A stretch of DNA of 64,000 bases from Micavibrio sp. UBA5572 (lineage in GTDB: Bacteria; Pseudomonadota; Alphaproteobacteria; Micavibrionales; Micavibrionaceae): contig DIMG01000031.1 of the NCBI GenBank assembly GCA_002425415.1, positions 16,670-80,669 on the forward strand. The letters run 5' to 3'. Positions 24,259 to 33,076 of the stretch are shown here, piece after piece. Each line of letters starts with the position of its first letter. Position 1 is the stretch's first letter. The notes under the pieces are model-generated. The model saw nothing but the letters and a program-made list of their open reading frames with translations, did not search any database and was not told where the DNA came from. The position numbers and the translations under genes were made by a program.

Positions 24259-24750
24259 CTAAACAGGGCGTTGCTGAACTGCCTGCAACAAAACATCGCG
24301 GACTTTTTCAGCTCCCATGACTTTTGTTGTAATTTTGTTTAAACGCTCTTTAACTTTATTAACCTGCACGATTCCTTCGGCATTTACGGCGCCTTTACGA
24401 CCCAAAACACCGTACATGTCTTGAATATAGGCATCTTTCAGGCGCGGGGCGAATTTTTCGATCTCTTTTGCAGCTTCCGCATCAGCCGCTTCAAGTGTAA
24501 TGGAAATATTGATAATTTGGACAACGCCCTTTTCATTGACAACAGGTAGCGTTAAAGGATCCATCTTCACAAAAGCCACCTTTGAATCGGCTTCCGCTTT
24601 TTCTTTGTCATTCAATTCTTTTTTGGCTTGGTCATTGAGATCGCCAGGAGAAACAGAAGCTTCTGCGGATTTGCCAAAGAACATATAAGCGCCACCGCCT
24701 ATCCCCCCAAGCAAAAGCAAAGCTACCAGTATGAGTATACCTTTTTTCAT
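24259..24750 (-). CDS. fliL: Flagellar basal body-associated FliL-like protein
   Basis: Single-pass inner-membrane protein that stabilises the stator around the flagellar motor. An N-terminal transmembrane helix (about residues 4-25, glycine-rich end GGIGGGAYMFFG) precedes a charged linker, and then the FliL periplasmic domain with VQIINISITLEAADAEAA near residue 77 and the C-terminal VRDVLLQAVQQRPV. 163 aa, typical. It is isolated from other flagellar genes, though motA and motB occur 20 kb away. Confidence 0.82.
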   Translation of the reverse strand: MKKGILILVALLLLGGIGGGAYMFFGKSAEASVSPGDLNDQAKKELNDKEKAEADSKVAFVKMDPLTLPVVNEKGVVQIINISITLEAADAEAAKEIEKFAPRLKDAYIQDMYGVLGRKGAVNAEGIVQVNKVKERLNKITTKVMGAEKVRDVLLQAVQQRPV

Positions 24751-24886
24751 TGAAACCCTATCCCCTTTTATTATTCTTATATTACTAGGATAGCACCCTA
24801 ATTATTAACGTCAGGTAACAATTAGGTAAAATTCGAACATAATAATTTTTATGTTCTATTTCAATGGGATAATAGCCCTATCGGGG

Positions 24887-25372
24887 CTAAAAATTTCTGA
24901 GTTCTTTCGCAACTGCATCAAGGATTCCGTTAACAAGTTTTGGCTCGTTTCCAGAGAAAAATCCGACTGTAATATCCAGATAATCCGAAATAATAATCGG
25001 CGTATCAATATCATTATGAGCCAAAAGTTCATAAGCGCCGCAAATCAGCACTGAAGCCAGCAGGTTTTGAACATCGCCGATCTCTTGAACACGAGGTTGT
25101 ATAATTTGTTGGATGTCGCCCCATCTGTCCGTTATTCCGGAAATCAACCCTTGAAACAAGGGGACATCCGGCTCAACCATAAAGCCGTCATCCAGATCCA
25201 TCCCACGACGATGCGTCATATATTCATCATAAAGAGAAGACGGGGATACCTTATTTTGTAACCCTTGATAAACGACTTGCACCGCCAGAAGACGCGCAGC
25301 CGTTTTTCTGGCTTTTAGAGATCCCTTATTCCGATGCTTCACTTCAATATTCACTTCATTGACTTCCGACAT
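24887..25372 (-). CDS. nusB: Transcription antitermination protein NusB
   Basis: RNA-binding component (with NusE/S10) of the rRNA antitermination complex. The 161-aa all-helical protein has KARKTAARLLAVQVVYQ near residues 20-36 and ends with EPKLVNGILDAVAKEL, both typical. GGAGG precedes the ATG. It follows ribH with a 6-bp gap, as in most proteobacteria. Confidence 0.94.
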   Translation of the reverse strand: MSEVNEVNIEVKHRNKGSLKARKTAARLLAVQVVYQGLQNKVSPSSLYDEYMTHRRGMDLDDGFMVEPDVPLFQGLISGITDRWGDIQQIIQPRVQEIGDVQNLLASVLICGAYELLAHNDIDTPIIISDYLDITVGFFSGNEPKLVNGILDAVAKELRNF

Positions 25373-25378
25373 GACCTA

Positions 25379-25876
25379 TTATTCCTCCGTCAATCCACAG
25401 ACTTGTTTCAGATGCAGCATTGACAATGCGGCCATGGCCGCCCCTCCGCCTTTATTTTGGCGCGATTTATCCGCACGATCCAATGCCTGTTCATAATTTT
25501 CAACGGTCAGAATACCATTTCCGACTGCCAGATTATGTTTGAGAGAGACCTTCATGACCCCTCTTGCACTTTCGTTGGAAACAATTTCGTAATGAGTGGT
25601 TTCGCCACGAATGACGCAGCCCAACACAACAAAAGCACCAAACTTGCGGTCACTTTTTCTTTGCGCGGCATATTGAAGGGCGATTGGAATTTCCAAAGAT
25701 CCGGGAACAATCAGTTTTTCCCATGTTGCGTGGGCTTTATCCAAAGCCTCAACCGCACCCGCAACCAAATGGTCATTGACTTCGTCATAGAAGCGGGCTT
25801 CCAATATCAGGACATGCGGAGGACTGATAAATTGTAATGCACCCATAGAATGAGTGGACTGCCCGATTTGAACCAT
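25379..25876 (-). CDS. ribH: 6,7-dimethyl-8-ribityllumazine synthase
   Basis: Penultimate riboflavin enzyme, condensing the pyrimidine with 3,4-dihydroxy-2-butanone 4-phosphate. The signatures VPGSLEIPIALQYAA (near residue 57), VLGCVIRGETTHYE with the catalytic His, and VGNGILTVENYEQA are present. 165 aa with a slightly long N-terminus; AAAGGG precedes the start. Downstream of ribBA by 76 bp. Confidence 0.96.
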   Translation of the reverse strand: MVQIGQSTHSMGALQFISPPHVLILEARFYDEVNDHLVAGAVEALDKAHATWEKLIVPGSLEIPIALQYAAQRKSDRKFGAFVVLGCVIRGETTHYEIVSNESARGVMKVSLKHNLAVGNGILTVENYEQALDRADKSRQNKGGGAAMAALSMLHLKQVCGLTEE

Positions 25877-25952
25877 TTTAATAACCCTTTGATAGATATA
25901 TCCGGCCTTTGTCCTACGACAAAAGCGATGTTGTCGTCAAGATGATTAACTT

Positions 25953-27029
25953 CTAGCCTTCCAGACAAGCAAATTTGGAAATTTTAAGGCCGTAAGCTTC
26001 GATTCCGGTTACCGGAGATGGATGATTGGTTAGAACCACCATTTCCCGAACGCCCAAATCGGCAATAATCTGCGAGCCTATGCCATATTCCGGTGGGCGT
26101 TTTGGTTTCATCAGGTTTTCGCGATTGTGGTCGCGGATCAATACCAAGACTCCACTGCCCTTTTCGCAAATTCGTTTCATGGATTGATCCAGAACGGATG
26201 CATCCGCAGATAATATATCCTGAATCGTATTTTCGACATGCACTCTAACAAAGGTTTCATCTGCATTTGAAATATCTCCGACAACAACCGCAAGATGTTC
26301 GGTATTGTCCAGAATGTTCCGATATGTATGAAGCATAAAAGGTCCCCCCCATTTGGATTGAAAGGGTGTTACCGAAATATGTTCTATAATTTTCTCATGG
26401 GAGCGACGAAACGCAATCAAATCCTCGATTGTTCCAATTTTTAAATTATGTTGGCGAGCGTAAGGAATCAGGTCACTCAAACGCGCCATTGTCCCATCAT
26501 CTTTCATGATTTCACAAATCACTCCTGCAGGGAGCAATCCAGCAGCACGAGCAACGTCAACGGCAGCTTCGGTATGTCCGGCGCGAACCAGAACACCTCC
26601 GTCACGGGCGCGAAGTGGAAACACGTGACCGGGTGTCACGATGTCTTCAGCGCGGGAGTCCGGTGCAATTGCCGTTTGAATTGTGTGAGCGCGGTCTGCA
26701 GCAGAAATGCCTGTCGTCACCCCTTCCCTTGCTTCTATCGAGACTGTAAAAGCGGTTTGCATCCTCGTTTGCTGTTGTCCCATCAAAGGCAGACTCAGTC
26801 GATCTATCATCTTGCCATCCATGGCAAGGCAAATCAGGCCACGGCCTTCGCGAGCCATAAAGGCAATGGTTTCGGGTGTTGCCATTTGTGCCGGAATAAT
26901 CAAATCGCCTTCATTCTCGCGATTTTCATCATCTACCAAAATAAACATACGGCCATTTCTGGCTTCTTCAATGATTTCTTCAGCAGTTGCCAATTCATCA
27001 ACGCATGGTGCAGAGACTACTTTTAACAT
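25953..27029 (-). CDS. ribBA: 3,4-dihydroxy-2-butanone 4-phosphate synthase with degenerate GTP cyclohydrolase II domain
   Basis: The N-terminal DHBP synthase domain (about residues 15-210) is intact: VDDENRENEGDLI, GHVFPLRARDGGVLVRAGHT and ICEIMKDDGTMARL. The C-terminal part (about 215-358) is GTP cyclohydrolase II-like in layout but lacks the zinc cysteines (no CDCG-type motif) and the RQEGRG catalytic motif, reading LIRDHNREN at that place. So only the RibB activity is expected; such inactive RibA domains are known in alphaproteobacteria. A true RibA must lie elsewhere. Three bases separate it from ribE. Confidence 0.93.
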   Translation of the reverse strand: MLKVVSAPCVDELATAEEIIEEARNGRMFILVDDENRENEGDLIIPAQMATPETIAFMAREGRGLICLAMDGKMIDRLSLPLMGQQQTRMQTAFTVSIEAREGVTTGISAADRAHTIQTAIAPDSRAEDIVTPGHVFPLRARDGGVLVRAGHTEAAVDVARAAGLLPAGVICEIMKDDGTMARLSDLIPYARQHNLKIGTIEDLIAFRRSHEKIIEHISVTPFQSKWGGPFMLHTYRNILDNTEHLAVVVGDISNADETFVRVHVENTIQDILSADASVLDQSMKRICEKGSGVLVLIRDHNRENLMKPKRPPEYGIGSQIIADLGVREMVVLTNHPSPVTGIEAYGLKISKFACLEG

Positions 27030-27032
27030 CTT

Positions 27033-27629
27033 TTAAGCCGCATCCTTTCCTAGAATTCTGGCCACGTAACGTGCCAGCATATCGATTTCCAAATTCAGAG
27101 CTTCACCCGTCTTATGTTTTCCCAAAGTCGTAACGTCCCATGTATGCGGAATAATATTGACGCCAAATACGTCATCTTCGACTTCGTTAATGGTCAAGGA
27201 AATACCGTCCAAAGCGACCGATCCTTTGGGGGCAATAAAATGTTTCAAGCTTTGAGGAACACGAATTTTTAAACGACGGGAGTCCCCTTCCGGTGTAATA
27301 CTTTCTAAAACAGCAACACCATCGACGTGACCAGACACCAAATGCCCACCCAGTTCATCACCAAATCTCAATGAGGATTCTAGATTGATTTTTGTTCCCT
27401 CTGTCCAGTTGCCCAAATTGGTTTTGGACAGGCTTTCCGCAGACACATCAACCGTAAAGCTATTTTTTGTTTTATCAACCACGGTCAGGCAGCAACCGGA
27501 ACAAGCAATTGATGCCCCTAGCGGCACATCGTCCATGTTCCACGGCGTATCAATAACAAACCTTTTATCGCCGCGTGTTTCGTCAACCTTGGCGATCGTC
27601 CCCATAGCCGTAATAATTCCGGTAAACAT
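27033..27629 (-). CDS. ribE: Riboflavin synthase (alpha subunit type)
   Basis: Last step of riboflavin synthesis, dismutating two lumazines. The N-terminus MFTGIITAMGTI and the repeated lumazine-binding domains are clear: ACSGCCLTVVD in the first and GSVALDGISLTINEVEDD in the second. 198 aa, typical. AGGAAAA precedes the ATG. It follows pabC by 24 bp, where ribD would be expected. Confidence 0.96.
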   Translation of the reverse strand: MFTGIITAMGTIAKVDETRGDKRFVIDTPWNMDDVPLGASIACSGCCLTVVDKTKNSFTVDVSAESLSKTNLGNWTEGTKINLESSLRFGDELGGHLVSGHVDGVAVLESITPEGDSRRLKIRVPQSLKHFIAPKGSVALDGISLTINEVEDDVFGVNIIPHTWDVTTLGKHKTGEALNLEIDMLARYVARILGKDAA

Positions 27630-27653
27630 TGGCTTTTCCTTCTTTTTATGGTT

Positions 27654-28433
27654 TTAGCACAGCCAGTCAGTCAGGATCAATCGCTGTGTCGGTCTTTCTG
27701 TATTGTTCAACGTTTTAACAGGACGGATCGAAAATGAATTGGTTAACCATATATAATCTGCGGCGTTTAGGTCAACAACAGACAAGCTTTGCTCTCTTGC
27801 TCCGTGTTTTTCGATGAGTTTTTCCCGCGCCATGCCATTCATCGCCCCATCTTCAAGGCGCGGAGTCAATAAAATACCGTCCTTTTGTATAAAGATGTTG
27901 GACGCAGAGGCACAGGTTACTTGATCCTGATAATTCAGAAAAATAACATCATCAAACCCTTTTGATTGTACCTTTTTCCGACATAGGGCGCTTGCTCCAT
28001 AATCACCGGATTTAATGCGCGATAACGGATCATGCTCTCCGCGTCTGACTTCTTCTTCTATTTTTACCGAGACAGGTTGTGCTGCGGCTGGATCCATCGA
28101 ATTGGTACAGGTTATAAAAACCGTTGCTGTTTCGGGGTAATCTATTCCTCTTGCTCCGATCCCCGCAGAGATTTGAATGCGGATGGCTGAAAAATTATAT
28201 TTTTTTTCATTCAGAATTTTTTGTGCCGATTCCAGAATTTGTGATTTTGAATATGGACAGATTATTTCCAATACTCCAGCATGCTCAAAGACTCTGTTGA
28301 TGTGATCTTGCTCCCAGATTATTTTTTTCTCCATTGCCAACATGGTTGTAAAAACCGACATGCCGACATTCAGTTTATCAAATACCGAGAGGCAGTTTTC
28401 GTTATCCGTGAATTGCCCGTTAATCCAGATCAT
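27654..28433 (-). CDS. pabC: Aminodeoxychorismate lyase (class IV aminotransferase)
   Basis: PLP enzyme releasing p-aminobenzoate and pyruvate from aminodeoxychorismate for folate synthesis. Fold-type IV features are the PLP Lys in RIKSGDYGASALCRKK (near residue 140) and the later CASASNIFI segment. 259 aa. Function is assigned mainly from context, since it overlaps pabA by 4 bp (ATGA) in a pabB-pabA-pabC row; a D-amino acid or branched-chain aminotransferase is the alternative by fold alone. Third base usage appears richer in A/T than in the flanking rib genes. Confidence 0.85.
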   Translation of the reverse strand: MIWINGQFTDNENCLSVFDKLNVGMSVFTTMLAMEKKIIWEQDHINRVFEHAGVLEIICPYSKSQILESAQKILNEKKYNFSAIRIQISAGIGARGIDYPETATVFITCTNSMDPAAAQPVSVKIEEEVRRGEHDPLSRIKSGDYGASALCRKKVQSKGFDDVIFLNYQDQVTCASASNIFIQKDGILLTPRLEDGAMNGMAREKLIEKHGAREQSLSVVDLNAADYIWLTNSFSIRPVKTLNNTERPTQRLILTDWLC

Positions 28434-28996
28434 TGACAGACCTCTAGAAAGTTCGAAATAATATTTGATCCATAGTCGGTCAAAATTGATTCAGGGTGAA
28501 ATTGAACACCGTAAATATGGTTTTTAATATCGGATATGGCCATTATTTCCTGATCTTTTGTTGTTGCATCAACCGAAAGATTCGTTTGATTTATGCCCTC
28601 CATCATCAAAGAATGATAACGGCCTGCCTTAAAAGGTGATGGAATATTTTTCATTATCCCGTTCCCGTCATGAAAAATATCAGACGCTTGACCGTGGGTC
28701 GGATGAGCTGATTTAACTGTTTTTCCTCCATAGATTTCGGCGATGCATTGATGCCCCAGACACACGCCGAGGACAGGGATTTTTCCTTTGGCTGCTTTGA
28801 TCGTATCAATCGATATTCCGGCCTTTTGAGGAATGGAAGGCCCCGGGGAAACGACAATCCCATCCGGTTTCATACCCAATATGTCTTGAACAGATATTTT
28901 ATCATTTCTAATAACCAATGTTTCCTGCCCTGCCAAACGAATATAACGAGCGAGATTATGAACGAATGAATCGTAATTATCGATCAAAACAATCAT
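28430..28996 (-). CDS. pabA: Aminodeoxychorismate synthase, glutamine amidotransferase subunit
   Basis: Class I glutamine amidotransferase that supplies ammonia to PabB. The catalytic Cys is in LGVCLGHQ (near residue 79) and the His-Glu pair in VQFHPESI. The N-terminus IVLIDNYDSFVHNLARY is shared with TrpG; a separate trpG at 36311 beside trpE makes the PabA assignment here the consistent one. 188 aa; 4-bp overlaps with both neighbours indicate an operon. Confidence 0.9.
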   Translation of the reverse strand: MIVLIDNYDSFVHNLARYIRLAGQETLVIRNDKISVQDILGMKPDGIVVSPGPSIPQKAGISIDTIKAAKGKIPVLGVCLGHQCIAEIYGGKTVKSAHPTHGQASDIFHDGNGIMKNIPSPFKAGRYHSLMMEGINQTNLSVDATTKDQEIMAISDIKNHIYGVQFHPESILTDYGSNIISNFLEVCQ

Positions 28997-30285
28997 TCAA
29001 TACCCCCCAATATTTCTAGAATCTTTTTTGCTTTCAAGCAGGTTTCATCATATTCACGCGCGGGATCAGAATTGGCGGTGATACCTCCCCCGACATTGAA
29101 CCATATTGTATCATCCTGTTTTATCATTGTCCGAATGGCTATGTTTGTTTCCATTGCGCCATTGCTCCCCATCCAACCGATAGCACCGCAATATATTCCG
29201 CGACGACTACGTTCCAAAGACTCTATAACCTTCATGGATTCTATTTTTGGAGCACCGGTAATTGATCCACCCGGAAAACAAGCCTCTAATGCATCCAGTG
29301 CCGACAACTCCCGTTTTAAAGTTCCATGAATATCGGATACCAAATGATATAACCCTTCGAATTTTTCCAATCGGCATAAATCCGTTACATTTATCGAATG
29401 GTCTTCGCAAATCTTGGACAAGTCATTGCGTAACAAGTCCACGATCATCACATTTTCCGCATGGTCTTTTTGACTGCACTTGAGCTCTTCTGCATCGTGT
29501 GACGTTCCTTTGATCGGGCTGGATTGAACATGCCCCGATGAACTGACCTTTAAAAAAGATTCCGGTGACGTGGATAAAATTTCAAAACCATCCATGTTCA
29601 TATACGCAGAAAACGGCGCGGGATTTGATTTCCTAACATACAAGTAATGGTCAAATGATTGAAAATCTGCCGGGCAAATGGCTTGGTATTTACGGGATAA
29701 ATTGGCCTGAAAAATATCGCCTTCAAGGATATGATTTATAACTGTGGCTACAGCTTGTTCATATTCATTGCGGGTAAAATCGCATGACCATTCCAGATTT
29801 TGTAACGGGCTTATGAATGCAGCAGGTTGATTTATTTTCTTTAGAAAAAGTTCAAATTTCTGTGCCGCTATTTTTTTATCTGTGCAATGGCACATATACC
29901 ACCCTTTATTTTGGGCATGATCGTAAGCATAAACTTGGTCATACACCCCAAACCAAACATTCGGGATATTGTTTTCCTTATGATTTTTTTCAGGAATACT
30001 TTCCAGATCACGCGCCAGATCATACGCCCAAAGCCCTGACAGTCCTCCTTGAAATGGCGGCAGATCAGGATTGTTTGGCGAAAAATTCAACCCCTTTAAA
30101 ATTTCCTTTTGTCTGGAAAAAGAAATATCCCGATAAGTTTCTAGCGGAGCAAAAGCGATGTAACTATAACAGTTCTTTGGATGGTCAGGCTTTGCACTAT
30201 CAAACCAGATTGTATGTGTTTCTTTACAAAGGAACGGCGCGATTTGCTCGGGGGTTTTATCAACCGGAAAATGGTATAAGGTCAT
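28993..30285 (-). CDS. pabB: Aminodeoxychorismate synthase component I
   Basis: Chorismate-binding enzyme forming 4-amino-4-deoxychorismate. The chorismate-binding domain shows IFQANLSRKYQ, PESFLKVSSSGHV, SPIKGTS and PGGSITGAPKIESMK. The PIKGT segment with Lys where TrpE has Ala is characteristic of PabB. 430 aa; not fused to pabC, unlike several alphaproteobacterial homologues. It is the first gene of the pabB-pabA-pabC set, 22 bp after nrdR. Confidence 0.92.
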   Translation of the reverse strand: MTLYHFPVDKTPEQIAPFLCKETHTIWFDSAKPDHPKNCYSYIAFAPLETYRDISFSRQKEILKGLNFSPNNPDLPPFQGGLSGLWAYDLARDLESIPEKNHKENNIPNVWFGVYDQVYAYDHAQNKGWYMCHCTDKKIAAQKFELFLKKINQPAAFISPLQNLEWSCDFTRNEYEQAVATVINHILEGDIFQANLSRKYQAICPADFQSFDHYLYVRKSNPAPFSAYMNMDGFEILSTSPESFLKVSSSGHVQSSPIKGTSHDAEELKCSQKDHAENVMIVDLLRNDLSKICEDHSINVTDLCRLEKFEGLYHLVSDIHGTLKRELSALDALEACFPGGSITGAPKIESMKVIESLERSRRGIYCGAIGWMGSNGAMETNIAIRTMIKQDDTIWFNVGGGITANSDPAREYDETCLKAKKILEILGGIE

Positions 30286-30307
30286 GCTACTACTCCCACA
30301 ATTATTT

Positions 30308-30763
30308 TTAAATCAGTTGATCTAGAGTTTTTACGAAGTCCTTGAAATCTTCGGGTGTGCTAAAATCTTTATAAACCGAAGCATACCGAATATAACCGAT
30401 AACATCCAGCTCCATCAAAGCTTGCATTACCAATGCGCCGATTTGTTTGGATGTAACTTCGTTTTCGCCTGTTACTTCCAATTGACGGACAATACCATTG
30501 ACGGCACGTTCCAAATTCTCTTCTGCGATAGGGCGTTTGCGTAGTGCTACTTCCATAGATTTTATAATTTTTTCACGATCAAAGGGCTGACGTTTATCCC
30601 GCGCCTTGATGACCGTTAGTTCCCGCAACTGTGTCCGTTCAAATGTTGTAAAACGCGCACCGCATTCAGGACACGCCCGACGACGGCGGATCGACGTCCC
30701 GTCCTCACTGGGGCGGGAGTCTTTCACTTGGGTTTCTTCACATCCACAAAACGGGCAATGCAT
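30308..30763 (-). CDS. nrdR: Transcriptional repressor NrdR
   Basis: ATP-cone repressor of ribonucleotide reductase genes. The N-terminal zinc ribbon uses the Cys pairs in CPFCG and CPECG (residues 3-6 and 31-34), with RRRRACPECGARFTTFER. The ATP-cone begins VIKARDKRQPFDREK. 151 aa, normal. It follows glyA by 6 bp, as in many alphaproteobacteria. Confidence 0.97.
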   Translation of the reverse strand: MHCPFCGCEETQVKDSRPSEDGTSIRRRRACPECGARFTTFERTQLRELTVIKARDKRQPFDREKIIKSMEVALRKRPIAEENLERAVNGIVRQLEVTGENEVTSKQIGALVMQALMELDVIGYIRYASVYKDFSTPEDFKDFVKTLDQLI

Positions 30764-30769
30764 GACTTT

Positions 30770-32098
30770 TTATACCGCTACACCTTCGGGATAAATTGGA
30801 AAGCGACCGCACAAGGCTTTGACCTTGGCGCGAACGGCTTGTTCGACGGCAGCGTTGCCCTCTTCACCGTTGGCCGCCAAACCGTCAACAACTTCTAAAA
30901 TCAACTCGCCGATTTGTTTCCATTCGGCAGCACCAAAGCCGCGCGTTGTTCCTGCCGGTGTGCCCAAACGGATACCCGATGTTACCATTGGTGGTGCGGG
31001 ATCGTAAGGTACAGCATTTTTATTACAGGTGATGCCCGCATGTTCCAGCGCCAAATCAACGACTTTTCCGGTCAGATTTTTCGGGCGCAAGTCAACCAGA
31101 ACAATATGACTGTCTGTTCCACCGGACACAATGTCGAGACCACCCGCGATCAGTGCTTCGGCAAGGATACGGGCATTGGTTACAACATCTGCCGCATATT
31201 GTTTAAAGGATGGTTGCATGGCTTCACGGAAGGCCACTGCCTTTCCTGCGATCACATGCTCCAACGGCCCACCTTGAATACCAGGGAAAATCGCAGAATT
31301 GGCTTTTTTGGCGATGGCTTCATCATTGGTCATGATCATGCCACCACGAGGCCCCCGCAACGTTTTATGAGTGGTGGTGGTCGCCACATGAGCATGCGGG
31401 AATGGTGACGGATAGGAGCCACCAGCCACCAATCCAGCATAGTGGGCAATATCGGCAAACAGAATTGCTCCGACTTTATCGGCAATCTCACGGAATTTCG
31501 CAAAATCGATCACACGCGGATAGGCCGATGCTCCGCAAACAATCATTTTTGGTTTGTGTTGAAGAGCCAGAGACTCAACTTCGGCATAATCGATCAATCC
31601 GTCTTCTTTTTTGACACCATATTGAATGGCATTAAACCATTTACCTGATTGGTTTGGAGCGGCTCCATGGGTCAAGTGACCACCCGAAGCCAAGGACATA
31701 CCAAGGATGGTATCCCCTGGTTGCAACAGGGCAAAATAGACACCTTGGTTGGCTTGAGACCCTGAGTTCGGTTGGACATTGGCAAATTCGCAACCGAAAA
31801 GTTGTTTGGCGCGGTCAATGGCCAGTTGCTCGGTTATATCAACAAATTCGCAGCCTTGATAATAGCGTTTGCCCGGATAACCTTCAGCATATTTGTTTGT
31901 TAGGACAGAGCCTTGAGCCTGAAGCACAGCTTTAGAAACGATATTTTCAGATGCAATCAATTCAATTTGATTTTGCTGACGTTCCAGCTCTTTACCGATA
32001 GTCGCAAAAATTTCAGGATCGACGTGAGACAAAGGGGATGTAAAAAACTGATCGTTCATGGTTTCGGTTTCTTTCTTTTGTGCGGCGGATGTGGACAT
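30770..32098 (-). CDS. glyA: Serine hydroxymethyltransferase
   Basis: PLP enzyme interconverting serine and glycine and charging tetrahydrofolate with one-carbon units. Motifs: ELIASENIVSKAVLQAQG, NKYAEGYPGKRYYQGCE and the PLP Lys site TTTTHKTLRGPRGG. 442 aa including a 13-residue N-terminal extension; AAAGGAG supports the start at 32098. The folate link with the neighbouring pab genes is worth noting. Confidence 0.97.
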   Translation of the reverse strand: MSTSAAQKKETETMNDQFFTSPLSHVDPEIFATIGKELERQQNQIELIASENIVSKAVLQAQGSVLTNKYAEGYPGKRYYQGCEFVDITEQLAIDRAKQLFGCEFANVQPNSGSQANQGVYFALLQPGDTILGMSLASGGHLTHGAAPNQSGKWFNAIQYGVKKEDGLIDYAEVESLALQHKPKMIVCGASAYPRVIDFAKFREIADKVGAILFADIAHYAGLVAGGSYPSPFPHAHVATTTTHKTLRGPRGGMIMTNDEAIAKKANSAIFPGIQGGPLEHVIAGKAVAFREAMQPSFKQYAADVVTNARILAEALIAGGLDIVSGGTDSHIVLVDLRPKNLTGKVVDLALEHAGITCNKNAVPYDPAPPMVTSGIRLGTPAGTTRGFGAAEWKQIGELILEVVDGLAANGEEGNAAVEQAVRAKVKALCGRFPIYPEGVAV

Positions 32099-32128
32099 GA
32101 TCGGGGCTCCTTTATCTTTTCCTGTTTC

Positions 32129-32827
32129 CTAACTACTGACTATTTCGGGGTTATAGCCCCAGAACAGGCCGCTTTCGATGACGCCTGTAATTGATTTAAT
32201 GTCTTTTTCCAGACTTGCGCCGATGTCCGCAAAACGGGCATCAAGAATAAAGTGACCGGACTCGGTGACAATCGCGCCATCTTTTCCTTTGGCAGGACGT
32301 ACCTTTGTATCGGTTGCACCAAGTTTCAAGAGTTCTTCTTCAACATAGTTGGCACTTTCCTGATTGACCTCAACAGGAACAGGAAAATTCATGCCCAATT
32401 TGTCTACAAATTTACTTTTATCCACAAGAATAAAAGTTTTCGGCGAGGCCACCATAACCATTTTTTCACGGGTCATTGCGCCGCCACGACCTTTAATCAA
32501 GTTTCCGTCTTTATCGACTTCATCGGCTCCATCAAAATACCAATCAGGACGCGCATCCAGCAAAGACGCGACGCTCAATCCCAAAGCAAGGCAGGTCATG
32601 TGAATTTCCCGGGAAGACGGGATAAAGCGGCAACGATAATTTTTCTCGTTTGCGGCTCTGGCAATTTCTTGCAAAGCAAGGAAAGATGTCGAGCCGGAGC
32701 CTACCCCGATGACTTGCCCGTCCTTGACCTCTCCGGCCAGTTTACGGGCGACAGAGGTTTTTTCTTCCAGATTGGCAATTTGCCCATAATCCGGTAATTT
32801 TTTTGAAAGCGGGTTTGTCCAAAGCAT
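32129..32827 (-). CDS. rpiA: Ribose-5-phosphate isomerase A
   Basis: Interconverts ribose 5-phosphate and ribulose 5-phosphate in the pentose phosphate pathway; ribulose 5-phosphate is also the RibB substrate. RpiA motifs: GVGSGSTSFLAL (near residue 40), YFDGADEVD, LIKGRGGAMTREK. 232 aa. Many alphaproteobacteria have rpiB at this place before glyA, so this is the unrelated enzyme of the same function at that locus. Weak ribosome binding site. Confidence 0.93.
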   Translation of the reverse strand: MLWTNPLSKKLPDYGQIANLEEKTSVARKLAGEVKDGQVIGVGSGSTSFLALQEIARAANEKNYRCRFIPSSREIHMTCLALGLSVASLLDARPDWYFDGADEVDKDGNLIKGRGGAMTREKMVMVASPKTFILVDKSKFVDKLGMNFPVPVEVNQESANYVEEELLKLGATDTKVRPAKGKDGAIVTESGHFILDARFADIGASLEKDIKSITGVIESGLFWGYNPEIVSS

Positions 32828-32870
32828 GACAAGGATATAGTCTTATTCGCCGAAGTTCCGCAACGATTTT

Positions 32871-33074
32871 TTACGAAATAATGGCTTTTTTCCGCAGAAT
32901 ATAAGTCAGGCGTTGCAACGCGTTTTTCTTTAGAACGGCTTCGCCTGCGTTAGCAGGGCCGGAAATAGAAATTTCGACCATAGACTGAACATCTATGGCC
33001 GACACTTTAACATAATTTCCCATAGTGGAAAATTCGAGAAGAACCTCTCTCCCCTTCAGGGAGTCGGTCGTCAC
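32871..33074 (-). CDS. Small conserved alphaproteobacterial protein (DUF6898-like)
   Basis: 67-aa protein with the pattern EVLLEFSTMGNYVKVSAID and ISGPANAGEAVLKKNALQRL, resembling the small DUF6898 family found in alphaproteobacteria; function unknown. The GTG start lies 2 bp after the stop of the MarR-type gene, with GAGG upstream, so it is probably translationally coupled to that regulator. No signal peptide or membrane segment. Confidence 0.65.
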   Translation of the reverse strand: MTTDSLKGREVLLEFSTMGNYVKVSAIDVQSMVEISISGPANAGEAVLKKNALQRLTYILRKKAIIS

Positions 33075-33076
33075 GA

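Noticed and set aside
27630..27653. FMN riboswitch upstream of the rib genes
   Set aside because: Looked for the conserved RFN core before ribE, ribBA and ribH; the gaps are too short and no matching sequence is present.
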